Assembly (NCBI RefSeq): GCF_010882125.1
Contig: NZ_JAAGVZ010000009.1
Span: 1-64,000, forward strand
Direction: 5' to 3'
DNA: 64,000 bases
From: Peribacillus alkalitolerans
Lineage (GTDB): Bacteria; Bacillota; Bacilli; Bacillales; DSM-1321
The notes under the pieces were generated by a model that was given only the letters and a program-made list of their open reading frames with translations, ran no database searches and was not told the DNA's origin. Position 1 is the first letter of the stretch. Each line of letters opens with the position of its first letter. Made by a program: the position numbers and the translations under genes. Positions 27,410-35,823 of this stretch are shown one piece after another.

Positions 27410-27880
27410 ATGTTGAAGCGATTTAAGAAATTCGTTAAGAATCAAAAAGGTTTAACGCTTGTGGAATTATTGGCTGTTATTGTTATTTTGGGGATTATTG
27501 CGGCGATTGCTGTGCCAAGTATTGGTGGGATTATTGAAAATAGTAAGACGGATGCTCATATTGCAAATGCAAAACAATTAGTCGCTGCAGCAAAATTAGC
27601 TGAAGCCTCAAATCTAACTACAGAAGCAATTAGTCATACATTAGCTGGAGGTACTTCTTCCACGTCTTCTCCAGGTTATAAACTTAGTACATTGGTTTCC
27701 AATAAGTATATTACTGATATTACAGATCCTGACCAAAAAACTTCTGTATATTTAGGTGATTCCTACGTATTAAAATATAATAATAAATATTATATTTTTT
27801 TAGATGGAAATGTTAAAAATGTGGGAGCAGTAACATTACCTGTTGAAATGAATAGTATTGAAAGAACAAATGTTAATTAA
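27410..27880 (+). CDS. pilA: Major type IV pilin PilA
   Basis: A 156-residue prepilin: leader MLKRFKKFVKNQKG, cleavage after Gly, then LTLVELLAVIVILGIIAAIA with Glu at +5 and the Pro-22 region AVPSIGG. The mature protein is about 142 residues, Ala/Ser/Thr-rich, with no cysteine and so no disulphide loop. GAGGAGAG lies 8 bases upstream. It has its own promoter and a c-di-GMP-II riboswitch, which along with the canonical sequence makes it the main pilus subunit rather than a minor pilin. Confidence 0.95.
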   Translation: MLKRFKKFVKNQKGLTLVELLAVIVILGIIAAIAVPSIGGIIENSKTDAHIANAKQLVAAAKLAEASNLTTEAISHTLAGGTSSTSSPGYKLSTLVSNKYITDITDPDQKTSVYLGDSYVLKYNNKYYIFLDGNVKNVGAVTLPVEMNSIERTNVN

Positions 27881-27920
27881 TCCATAATTTCTATATGAAT
27901 TTATTCAGGTGAACATACGA

Positions 27921-28346
27921 TTGAAAAGATATCCTGTTGAAGGTTTTGTCGTGGTTATAATAATTTTTATATTTTTTCTTGGAAGCTGGTTTCTAGTTAA
28001 GCCAGCTTTCAAACATATAGGAGAAGGAGTTCATCAATTAAATGGTGAGCTGTACATAAAGGCAACAAAAAATTATCTACTCATTGAGAACGTTCAAATA
28101 AAAGATCCAAGTTTAGTAGAGTTAACGTTAAGACAGTTGAAAGAAGCGGGCTATGTAGGAACTAGGAAAGAAATGGGTTTAAACCTTGAAATCTTTTCTC
28201 CCCCTCAGCATCCCTATTCCGACGATTCCAGAATCGTTATTATGAAATCAAATGGTCAACCTCAATTTTTTATCAGACTTTGCCCATACAGAGTTAAAGT
28301 ATGTACTAGGGATTCCGAAACCCTTCTAGACACCATACCAAAATAA
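27921..28346 (+). CDS. Unknown small membrane-anchored protein downstream of pilA
   Basis: A 141-residue protein with one N-terminal membrane helix (about 8-28) and an outside domain of about 110 residues containing two cysteines (FFIRLCPYRVKVCTRD). It lacks a prepilin cleavage motif. TTG 27921 is preferred, with AGGTGA eight bases upstream; a GTG at 27909 lies within that site. It is 40 bases after pilA and before a terminator, so it shares the riboswitch-controlled transcript. Possibly a pilin chaperone or assembly factor, by position only. Confidence 0.7.
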   Translation: MKRYPVEGFVVVIIIFIFFLGSWFLVKPAFKHIGEGVHQLNGELYIKATKNYLLIENVQIKDPSLVELTLRQLKEAGYVGTRKEMGLNLEIFSPPQHPYSDDSRIVIMKSNGQPQFFIRLCPYRVKVCTRDSETLLDTIPK

Positions 28347-28351
28347 ACCAT

Positions 28352-28378
28352 ACTCCTTTTCACAAGGAGTTCTTTTTT
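28352..28378 (+). terminator. Terminator of the pilA transcript
   Basis: ACTCCTT-ttcac-AAGGAGT is a 7-bp stem followed by TCTTTTTTT. It ends the riboswitch-controlled pilA unit. Confidence 0.8.
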
Positions 28379-28443
28379 TACATATCCAACAGAAGTAATA
28401 GTTTAGTATAATATTAGATACAAAGTTGGAGAAGGATAATTTT

Positions 28444-29202
28444 ATGCTATTAATCTATATCTATATTTTCATGCTAGGTGGTATATTAGGTTCATTTTAT
28501 AACGTTGTCGGATTGCGTGTTCCACTAAATCAATCAATCGTTAAACCACGATCTCACTGCCCATCCTGTAAAAGAACTTTGACTCCAGTTGATTTAGTTC
28601 CAATTTTCTCTTACTTATTTCTAGGGGGAAAGTGCCGGGGCTGCGGGCAGAAAATCTCTATTAATTACCCATTAATGGAGCTAAGCACTGCATTCCTTTT
28701 TACTCTTGCATTCTATGAAATAGGTTTCCAATGGGAATTACTAGTCGCGTGGACATTTATATCATTATTGATCATTATCCTTGTGTCTGATATTGCTTAC
28801 ATGTTAATACCAGACAAGGTTTTGCTTTTCTTTCTTCCTATATTGATAGTCGAGCGGATTTTCTTACCGTTAAATCCTTGGTGGGACCCAATCGTTGGAG
28901 CATTTTTTGGTTTTGGTCTGCTCTTTTTCATCGCTGTAATCAGTAAAGGGGGAATGGGTGGGGGAGATATTAAGCTATATTTCTTGATAGGAATTGTGCT
29001 TGGATTCAAGCTCTCTCTATTGTCATTTTTTATTGCGACGCTTATTGGCGCCCTTTATGGAGTTGCCATCATTCTTGTAGGCAAATTCAAGAAAAGGCAA
29101 CCGATTCCATTCGGACCATTTATTGTAGTAGGCTCATTAATGGCGTATTTTTATGGTGAATCTATTATTAGTTGGTACATACATACTTTTTACTCGTTTT
29201 AA
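28444..29202 (+). CDS. pilD: Prepilin peptidase / N-methyltransferase (PilD/ComC family)
   Basis: Polytopic aspartic protease that cleaves prepilin leaders and methylates the new N-terminus. The 252-residue protein has the zinc-type CPSC...CRGC pair (about 40 and 66) and the two catalytic aspartates in VSDIAYMLIPD and GGGDIKLY. ATG 28444 follows GGAGAAGG by 9 bases. This is the syntenic place of B. subtilis comC (folC - comC - spoIIB), so it may process both the pilus subunits here and competence pseudopilins encoded elsewhere. Confidence 0.95.
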   Translation: MLLIYIYIFMLGGILGSFYNVVGLRVPLNQSIVKPRSHCPSCKRTLTPVDLVPIFSYLFLGGKCRGCGQKISINYPLMELSTAFLFTLAFYEIGFQWELLVAWTFISLLIIILVSDIAYMLIPDKVLLFFLPILIVERIFLPLNPWWDPIVGAFFGFGLLFFIAVISKGGMGGGDIKLYFLIGIVLGFKLSLLSFFIATLIGALYGVAIILVGKFKKRQPIPFGPFIVVGSLMAYFYGESIISWYIHTFYSF

Positions 29203-29217
29203 AAAGGAGAGAGGCGA

Positions 29218-30195
29218 ATGGGGTCGTTAATAAGAAGCAATCATCATAGAGTTCACTTTGTTATTAAAGACCGTTATATTCGCTTTGTTGAAAGTGGAAA
29301 GAACAACAGTTTTCTCTCATATGGACAAAAATGCTTGCCTGAAGGAGTCATTGTCGAGGGTCAAATCAAACAAAAAGAAATTTTTGCAATGATCTTGGAT
29401 GAAATTGTCGACGAATACAATTTGAAAGGGAGCAAGATTACTTTTTGTGTTCCAGATTCTTTTGTGGTTATTAGAAAAGTTTTAGTTCCTTTCGAAGTGG
29501 TTGAAGATGAACTAAAGGGTTACTTATATATGCAACTAGGTGACACCTTGCATCTACCATTTGAGGATCCCATTTTCGAAGCGATTGATATTGGCAAAAA
29601 GTCAGGACAGAGAGAAATATTGTTAATTGCTACTAAGGAATCTATTATTCATGAGTTTACGGATTTGTTCAAAGAATGTTCCTTAAAGCCTGTTGTTGCC
29701 GATTTATCGATTCTCTCACTCTATAGATTGTATTACAACTTAGGTCAATCTGAAGTGGACGAGCACGCTTTAATCGTACAAATTGGGATCGATACCATCC
29801 AATTATCTGTATTTAATAATCATCGACCTGAATTTGTAAGGCTGACTAAGTTGCCGGTAAATGAAAGTCAAATCGAATCTTTTAAAGCCCGTAGTGGCCA
29901 GGAATACTTTATTTGGAAAGATGAAGAAAACGGGCTTGATTCATTGGCCCGTGATACTATAAATGAGTTAGAACGTTTTATGACCTTTTATAAATTTAAT
30001 TTGACCAAAGGTAGAAACGAAATTACTAAGCTGGTCTTGACAGGAGATCACCCTGGAATGGAGTATCTTGAAAAAAGAATAGTGGGATCGTTTGATGTAC
30101 CTATCCAGTCTTTATTGAAGCCATTGTTCCAGACGAAAAAAGGAAACAATATCCCTCCTGTCTTCACAGATTGTATTGGACTTGCTCTAAAGTAG
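29218..30195 (+). CDS. pilM: Type IV pilus assembly protein PilM (actin-like)
   Basis: A 325-residue cytoplasmic protein with the actin/FtsA-like PilM arrangement: early strand pair HFVIKDRYIRFVE, middle ITFCVPDSFVVIRKVLVP, and LIVQIGIDTIQLSVF near 180 in the phosphate-loop position. Overall conservation is modest, and the assignment is helped by the adjoining PilN- and PilO-like genes. AAGGAGAGAGG precedes ATG 29218. PilM links PilN at the membrane to the cytoplasmic motor. Confidence 0.85.
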   Translation: MGSLIRSNHHRVHFVIKDRYIRFVESGKNNSFLSYGQKCLPEGVIVEGQIKQKEIFAMILDEIVDEYNLKGSKITFCVPDSFVVIRKVLVPFEVVEDELKGYLYMQLGDTLHLPFEDPIFEAIDIGKKSGQREILLIATKESIIHEFTDLFKECSLKPVVADLSILSLYRLYYNLGQSEVDEHALIVQIGIDTIQLSVFNNHRPEFVRLTKLPVNESQIESFKARSGQEYFIWKDEENGLDSLARDTINELERFMTFYKFNLTKGRNEITKLVLTGDHPGMEYLEKRIVGSFDVPIQSLLKPLFQTKKGNNIPPVFTDCIGLALK

Positions 30196-30204
30196 GTGTC
30201 GAGA

Positions 30205-30813
30205 ATGTTAGTGGATATTAATTTAATGCCCCAAAAAGAAAAGAGAAGATCGTTCCAGCTTCTTGGCATACTCATGCTATTCTTCATCGTGGCAGCAGTT
30301 GCAGTTTACTCTTGGTTCACTTATGAGCAGCAAGTGGAAAAGGAGGTCAGACTCCAGCAACAGCTCTCATCGTTGGAGAAGCTTGCGAATATTCAACAAG
30401 AAAAACAGTTGCAAAGCGCTGACCAAAGTTCTACGAGTGAATTAGAAACTGCAGTAGACTGGGCAGAGAATTATCCGGTCTCGACATTTTTATTACTGAG
30501 ACATTTGGCATCTTTACTTCCAGAGCGAGGATTTTTGTTGAATTTTTCGTATCAAGATAGTGGTGATGCTCAACTAACGATTCAATTTGATTCTTCAAGA
30601 GAATCGGCCTTTTATTTAAAACGTCTTGAAGATTCTAAGTTAATTAAAGAAGCAACACTATTAAGCATTGTAACGGAGACAGTTGGGCAAGAAGAAGAAT
30701 CTCAACCTATCATAAAAAACGATGTGTTGCCTAGATATATCACCCAATATACCGTTAAAGTGGACCTTGAGGCATTAAAACTAGCTGAAAGAGAAGGAGA
30801 GGTGAAGCCATAA
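30205..30813 (+). CDS. pilN: Type IV pilus assembly protein PilN-like
   Basis: A 202-residue bitopic protein starting MLVDINLMPQKEKRR, where the I-N-L-M/L-P motif is the PilM-binding signature of PilN. One transmembrane helix (about 20-42), a coiled coil and a ferredoxin-like outer domain follow. ATG 30205 is chosen since AGGTG lies 7 bases upstream; GTG 30196 is within that site. It overlaps pilO by one base. Confidence 0.87.
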   Translation: MLVDINLMPQKEKRRSFQLLGILMLFFIVAAVAVYSWFTYEQQVEKEVRLQQQLSSLEKLANIQQEKQLQSADQSSTSELETAVDWAENYPVSTFLLLRHLASLLPERGFLLNFSYQDSGDAQLTIQFDSSRESAFYLKRLEDSKLIKEATLLSIVTETVGQEEESQPIIKNDVLPRYITQYTVKVDLEALKLAEREGEVKP

Positions 30814-31895
30814 TGGATTCCCGTAAAAAGTTCCTTACTTTCATTGTCATCATCATTGGCCTTGGTACATTGGGTTTTGGATATGCTTTCTGGTTTCATT
30901 TTCTACCATTAAAAGAACGAATTTCGTCTTTGAGCACCATGATTTCAGCTCAAGAAGAAAAGTTAGGGGAAAGTGGATCTCCAAATACTGAGAAAACTGG
31001 CGAGATCATTACTCAAACGACAGAGTTACAAAAGAAACTGCCAGTGGCACCTTTAGTCGACCAGTTCATTCTGGAATTGGAACGAGCGGAAGTAGAATCT
31101 GGTAGCCTAATTACAAGTTTTAATTTTGGACAAAATCAATCAGAAGTGACATCAGAATCTGAAAATAATTTAGCTACTGAAATAGGTAATGCTATCGGTT
31201 CTTCACAATCTAACTCAACAACTACTGATACTAACGTCGATGAAAACGGCAAACCAATTGAAACAATGCCCGCTGTTCCATTACCTGAAGGTGTAGAACA
31301 GTTGACGGTATCCATGACCGTTGAGTCTCCTTCCTATTTTGAATTGGAAGCTTTTATAAAGGCGATTGAAGAACTGCCTCGTATTACAAAAATTGATAAT
31401 CTTACTTTTACAGGACAACGTGAAGTGAGGGAAGCAACGGTACCCGTTACAAAGTTAACGTATAGTGTTACGGTTTCAACCTTCTATTTCCCGAAATTAG
31501 AAGATTTGAAGAGTCAATTGCCGAAATACGAAAAACCTGCCCCTTCAGAAAAGATTAACCCACTTGTGCCAGTCGAGGTATTGCCTAGTACTGAATCATC
31601 GAACGATCAATCAGATTCAAAACCTAGTGAAAATGAAGCTTCATCAGAAGATTCGACAATTAAACAAGGCGATAATGAATCTGAGGATGCGATTAAAGAC
31701 TATGAAGTTGTAGAAAAGAACGGTAATTCCTATAAGGTATACAAACATAGAGTAGAATCTGGAGACACGTTTTTTAGTCTTGCTATGAATTACTATAGCG
31801 ACCCAGAAGAGCAAAAGACGATTAAGTCCTGGAATGGAATAAGTAGACTTCTGGCTGATCAAACAATTGAGATTCCAGTCCCGTACAATCCTTGA
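30813..31895 (+). CDS. pilO: PilO-like protein with C-terminal LysM domain
   Basis: A 360-residue protein: short cytoplasmic start MDSRKKFL, one transmembrane helix (about 8-28), a coiled coil (about 30-75) and a PilO-type domain (about 80-235, LTVSMTVESPSYFELEAFIKAIEELPRI split across the strand-helix unit). Next comes a Ser/Glu-rich linker and a C-terminal LysM domain from about 310 (HRVESGDTFFSLAMNYY ... LADQTIEIPV). LysM domains bind peptidoglycan. The fusion is not part of classical PilO and would tie the assembly platform to the cell wall. It overlaps pilN by one base. Confidence 0.85.
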   Translation: MDSRKKFLTFIVIIIGLGTLGFGYAFWFHFLPLKERISSLSTMISAQEEKLGESGSPNTEKTGEIITQTTELQKKLPVAPLVDQFILELERAEVESGSLITSFNFGQNQSEVTSESENNLATEIGNAIGSSQSNSTTTDTNVDENGKPIETMPAVPLPEGVEQLTVSMTVESPSYFELEAFIKAIEELPRITKIDNLTFTGQREVREATVPVTKLTYSVTVSTFYFPKLEDLKSQLPKYEKPAPSEKINPLVPVEVLPSTESSNDQSDSKPSENEASSEDSTIKQGDNESEDAIKDYEVVEKNGNSYKVYKHRVESGDTFFSLAMNYYSDPEEQKTIKSWNGISRLLADQTIEIPVPYNP

Positions 31896-31917
31896 CGATA
31901 TTTGACGAAAGCTATTG

Positions 31918-31953
31918 ATAACAAGACGACAAAAGTCTTGTTATTTTTTTTTT
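31918..31953 (+). terminator. Terminator of the pilD-pilM-pilN-pilO unit
   Basis: ATAACAAGAC-gacaaaa-GTCTTGTTAT is a perfect 10-bp stem followed by nine or more T residues. It marks the end of the pilus locus. Confidence 0.9.
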
Positions 31954-32003
31954 CACCTATGGTAGGATGAAACAAACCCCGTCGAAAGGAGGCATTTTAG
32001 GGA

Positions 32004-33026
32004 ATGGACAAGTCAAAACCATCTACCATCACTATTAAAATCAATGGAAGAAATCGTTCTTTTATGGAAGAAAAAAAACCTGAAATAAAGGATGAAGAGC
32101 AACCACCTCTCCAGGAAGTCATACAATCCCAACTTGAATCTGCAGCTTCGACCCAGGCGGAAGAGGAAAGCTTTGATTGGATACTACCTACTCCCGAAGA
32201 TGATATTTCTAAAAAAGAATCTATTTTTGTCACGCCAAAGAAAAGTAATAAGGGTGTGACGATTACAACCATTGGCTGGAACAAAAAGAAAAATCCTGCA
32301 GGACTTATAAAATCTTTATTCGTTGCCATCGTATTTGCTGTAGCGCTAGGGATTAGTTTTGGCTGGATTGTTTTAAATACGATGACGGCAAAAAAGGAAG
32401 AGAGTGTAGTTACTAATGTACCGCCGAGTACACAGACGGAAACTGAGCAATCAGAAACCTCAAAGGTTCCACTTCCTTCCATTCAAGCATTTGTCGTGCA
32501 AGGTGGCGTTTTCAGCACCATGGAAGCTGCAACAGCACAACAAGAAGCGTTTAAGTCGCAAAAACTGAGTACGGAAATATTTCAACTGGATGGAAAGTTT
32601 TATGTTTTACTAGGTGCGGGAAATACATTAGAAGGAACCAAGAGTATTTCAGGGTATTATAAAGGTTTAGGGATAGACGCATTCTGGAAGCAAATCACGA
32701 TAGATGCCCCGAAAGAGATGCTAGTCAATAAATCAGATTTGGAAACTATGACCAAGAGTATCCAATATTATAATAGCCTGACTGCTCTTTATGCATTAGC
32801 CATGACAGGTGATAAGTCAGCAGAAATTAGTGGAGATGCAAGCGTCCAAGAACATCTTCAATCGAATATGACTAAGCTAGAAAAAGAATCGATGCAGCTG
32901 GCTATAAAGGAGCTTCTAGAAAGTCAATCGATGCTTGCTGATTTTGCAAAGAACGGTAAAGTCGAAGTGCTTGTAAAAGGCCAAGTGCATTTATTGAACT
33001 TCTTAAAACTCTACCAGAACGGCTGA
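32004..33026 (+). CDS. spoIIB: Stage II sporulation protein B (SPOR domain)
   Basis: A 340-residue bitopic protein: acidic cytoplasmic part (1-100), one transmembrane helix (about 105-128), and an extracellular SPOR-like domain around 155-225 (AFVVQGGVFSTMEAATAQQEAF ... YVLLGAG, divided here for brevity). SpoIIB localises to the sporulation septum and aids septal peptidoglycan thinning during engulfment. The position before maf is as in B. subtilis. GAAAGGAGG lies about 12 bases before the ATG, a slightly long spacing. Confidence 0.88.
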   Translation: MDKSKPSTITIKINGRNRSFMEEKKPEIKDEEQPPLQEVIQSQLESAASTQAEEESFDWILPTPEDDISKKESIFVTPKKSNKGVTITTIGWNKKKNPAGLIKSLFVAIVFAVALGISFGWIVLNTMTAKKEESVVTNVPPSTQTETEQSETSKVPLPSIQAFVVQGGVFSTMEAATAQQEAFKSQKLSTEIFQLDGKFYVLLGAGNTLEGTKSISGYYKGLGIDAFWKQITIDAPKEMLVNKSDLETMTKSIQYYNSLTALYALAMTGDKSAEISGDASVQEHLQSNMTKLEKESMQLAIKELLESQSMLADFAKNGKVEVLVKGQVHLLNFLKLYQNG

Positions 33027-33072
33027 TGTCGAAACACGTTTATTTACCGGGAAATGATTCGACATTGTGAAA

Positions 33073-33105
33073 ATCTGAGGGATCCGATGAGGGTCTCTTT
33101 TCTTT
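33073..33105 (+). terminator. Probable terminator after spoIIB
   Basis: GAGGGATCC-gatga-GGGTCTCTT can pair over nine positions with G-U pairs, followed by TTCTTT. It is weaker than the other terminators in the window. Confidence 0.5.
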
Positions 33106-33283
33106 ATGCATAAAGAGTATGATAATGTGTTAATGAACATAAATTGAATGAAGACTAATACTTTTTTTCAGTCAGACATGAGAATTACATTTTTAATGAA
33201 GGCTTTCATTGTACATGTCCCTCTTATTTGATACGATACTAATGTATCTCCCAATTTGAACATGTTAGGCATGGTGATGATGT

Positions 33284-33844
33284 ATGCAATCTATAATTTT
33301 GGCTTCTTCTTCTCCTCGAAGACAAGAACTTCTATCTCTTCTTCAAATCCCCTTTAGAGTTCACTCCAGTGATATTGATGAGCATATTCCACATGATATG
33401 GAAGCTGAAGAAGCAGTCGTACAGCTTGCTGAAAGAAAAGCAAAAGCGGTTGCAGTGCAATTCTTGGATGACATTATTATAGGAAGTGACACTGTAGTTG
33501 TTTGTGATGGCAATATTTTAGGGAAACCAAGAGATCGTGAGGATGCTTTTGCCATGCTTCGACAACTTTCAGGGCGAGAGCATCGAGTTTTGACAGGTGT
33601 TGCACTAGTGAAAGGCGACAAAGTGAAAAGTTTTTATAAAGAAACGGAAGTGACGTTTTGGGAGCTGACTGACAGTGACATCACGTCGTATTTAGATAGT
33701 GGGGAACCCTTTGACAAGGCAGGATCCTACGGTATTCAAGGATTTGGTTCACTATTCGTAAAGAAAATCAACGGTGATTATTTCAGTGTCGTAGGCTTGC
33801 CGGTTTCCAGGTTATCTAGAGAACTTAAGCACTTCCAAGACTAA
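33284..33844 (+). CDS. maf: Maf-like nucleotide pyrophosphatase
   Basis: House-cleaning dTTP/UTP pyrophosphatase also linked to septum formation. The 186-residue protein has the N-terminal LASSSPRRQELL signature, the SDIDEH segment, and the active-site GSDTVVVCDGNILGKPRD. The C-terminal YGIQGFGSLFVKKINGDYFSVVGLP is also characteristic of the family. It stands in the conserved spoIIB-maf-radC-mreB order. Confidence 0.95.
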   Translation: MQSIILASSSPRRQELLSLLQIPFRVHSSDIDEHIPHDMEAEEAVVQLAERKAKAVAVQFLDDIIIGSDTVVVCDGNILGKPRDREDAFAMLRQLSGREHRVLTGVALVKGDKVKSFYKETEVTFWELTDSDITSYLDSGEPFDKAGSYGIQGFGSLFVKKINGDYFSVVGLPVSRLSRELKHFQD

Positions 33845-33890
33845 GTCGGTTCATGCTTCCTTTCGTCCTTTTAAGGGAAAGGAAGGTTCT

Positions 33891-34577
33891 ATGACCACTA
33901 AAATGTTAATAAGAGATTTTCCGAAGGATGAACGGCCGCGGGAACGATTCCTTCAAGATGGTGCACAAAGCTTATCAAACCAGGAATTGTTAGCATTACT
34001 GTTAAGGACCGGCACGAAAGATGAGTCGGTCATGCAGCTATCTAATAAGCTGATCTCCTATTTTGAAGGTTTACGTTTATTGAAGGATGCATCAGTTGAA
34101 GAAATCATCAGCATCCGAGGGATAGGCGAGGCAAAGGCGATACAGATTTTGGCTGCAGTCGAATTAGGGAGACGAATCAGCAATTTCACAGACCAAGACA
34201 GGTATGTGATTCGTTCTCCGGAAGATTGTGCAAATTATTGTATGAACGATATGCGTTTTTTAACACAGGAGCATTTTGTCTGCCTTTACCTCAATACGAA
34301 AAATCAAGTCCTCCATAAACAAACCATTTTTATCGGTAGCTTGAATTCAAGTATCGTACATCCTCGAGAGGTCTATAAAGAGGCATTCCGGAGAAGTGCT
34401 GCTAGCATCATTTGTGTCCATAATCACCCTTCTGGCGATCCTACCCCAAGCCGTGAGGATATTGAGGTGACGAAAAGACTTTCCGAATGCGGGAAAATCA
34501 TTGGGATTGATATTTTAGACCACGTGATTATCGGTGACAAAAAATATGTCAGTCTAAAAGAAAAAGGGTATTTGTAA
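33891..34577 (+). CDS. radC: RadC family JAB/MPN-domain protein
   Basis: A 228-residue RadC homologue. N-terminal helix-hairpin-helix (IRGIGEAKAIQILAAVELG), C-terminal JAMM metalloprotease-like domain with HNHPSGDPTPSREDI carrying the metal-binding histidines and aspartate. Despite its name its role in DNA repair is unproven. AAGGAAGG precedes ATG 33891. Confidence 0.95.
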   Translation: MTTKMLIRDFPKDERPRERFLQDGAQSLSNQELLALLLRTGTKDESVMQLSNKLISYFEGLRLLKDASVEEIISIRGIGEAKAIQILAAVELGRRISNFTDQDRYVIRSPEDCANYCMNDMRFLTQEHFVCLYLNTKNQVLHKQTIFIGSLNSSIVHPREVYKEAFRRSAASIICVHNHPSGDPTPSREDIEVTKRLSECGKIIGIDILDHVIIGDKKYVSLKEKGYL

Positions 34578-34769
34578 CACTATCAAAATTTTTGACGTTA
34601 CTATATAATATAATTTATGATTTTTTTTTAGAAAGAAATCATCACACTTAATTTAACGCTCTGTTCAACTGCCCATAAGCGGAATAAAAGGGCCTCAAAA
34701 TCGTACAAGATAATAGATTATTATTACTTCGTATACAATGCATTTATGTTCAGAAAGGGAGATATTAGA

Positions 34770-35789
34770 ATGTTGGGAATCGGTGCAAAAGATCTTGGAA
34801 TTGATTTAGGTACAGCTAATACGCTTGTATATTTAAAAGGAAAAGGAATCGCAGTTCGCGAACCTTCTGTCGTTGCTCTTCAAACAGACACAAAGCAAAT
34901 TGTAGCGGTTGGAAACGATGCGAAAAATATGATTGGTCGTACTCCAGGGAATGTTGTAGCCCTACGCCCTATGAAGGACGGAGTTATTGCTGATTATGAA
35001 ACGACTGCGACCATGATGAAATATTATATCAATCAAGCTCAACCAAAAGGCTATTTCTCAAGAAAGCCTTATGTTATGGTGTGTGTACCATCAGGAATTA
35101 CGGCAGTAGAAGAACGGGCTGTAATTGATGCGACTCGTCAAGCTGGAGCTAGAGATGCTTATACGATTGAAGAGCCATTTGCCGCAGCAATCGGAGCAAA
35201 CCTACCTGTTTGGGAGCCTACAGGTAGCATGGTTGTTGATATTGGCGGAGGTACAACTGAAGTGGCAATTATCTCTTTAGGAGGGATTGTTACTAGCCAA
35301 TCAATTCGAATTGCTGGTGATGAAATGGATGAAGCCATCGTCAATTATATTCGTAAAACGTATAATCTGATGATTGGGGAGCGAACGGCTGAAACAATCA
35401 AAATGGAAGTTGGTTCAGCAGGAGATCCAGACGGAATTGAAAACATGGAAATCCGTGGTCGTGATTTGTTGACAGGTTTACCTAAAACGATTGAAATTTC
35501 GGCAGAAGAGATTTCAAAAGCATTAAATGATACGGTTTATGCGATTGTCGATTCGGTTAAAAATACATTAGAAAAAACTCCACCTGAACTGGCTGCTGAC
35601 ATTATGGATCGCGGTATCGTCTTGACTGGTGGGGGTGCTCTATTGCGCAATATGGACAAGGTCATCAGCCAAGAAACTAAAATGCCTGTATTAATTGCAG
35701 AAAATCCATTGGATTGTGTTGCGATTGGAACGGGTAAAGCATTAGATCACATTCATTTATTCAGAGCGCGTGCGAAGGATTACCGTTAA
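34770..35789 (+). CDS. mreB: Rod-shape determining protein MreB
   Basis: Actin-like ATPase that guides lateral wall synthesis. The 339-residue protein has the phosphate-1 loop [17 protein letters not shown], PhoI-like [10 protein letters not shown] and the adenosine motif [16 protein letters not shown] 34770 ([10 protein letters not shown]) is chosen over an upstream in-frame ATG at 34746, because AAAGGGAG lies between them and the family begins at M-x-G-I-G. First gene of mreBCD-minCD. Confidence 0.97.
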   Translation: MLGIGAKDLGIDLGTANTLVYLKGKGIAVREPSVVALQTDTKQIVAVGNDAKNMIGRTPGNVVALRPMKDGVIADYETTATMMKYYINQAQPKGYFSRKPYVMVCVPSGITAVEERAVIDATRQAGARDAYTIEEPFAAAIGANLPVWEPTGSMVVDIGGGTTEVAIISLGGIVTSQSIRIAGDEMDEAIVNYIRKTYNLMIGERTAETIKMEVGSAGDPDGIENMEIRGRDLLTGLPKTIEISAEEISKALNDTVYAIVDSVKNTLEKTPPELAADIMDRGIVLTGGGALLRNMDKVISQETKMPVLIAENPLDCVAIGTGKALDHIHLFRARAKDYR

Positions 35790-35823
35790 TTTCAACTTAG
35801 TAAATATTATCGAGGTGTAAATC

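Noticed and set aside
27149-27445. 98-codon minus-strand frame over the pilA leader
   Set aside because: It covers the riboswitch and terminator, which explain the constraint. No ribosome site, and the product has no recognisable features.
18687-31895. Pilus locus taken as the competence comG operon
   Set aside because: PilT, PilM, PilN, PilO and the PilB N-terminal domain are absent from comG, and the ATPase and pilin sizes differ.
32004-32482. 161-codon minus-strand frame opposite spoIIB
   Set aside because: Ser/Val-rich shadow of the Glu/Gln/Lys-rich spoIIB coding strand; spoIIB is a recognised gene in its syntenic place.
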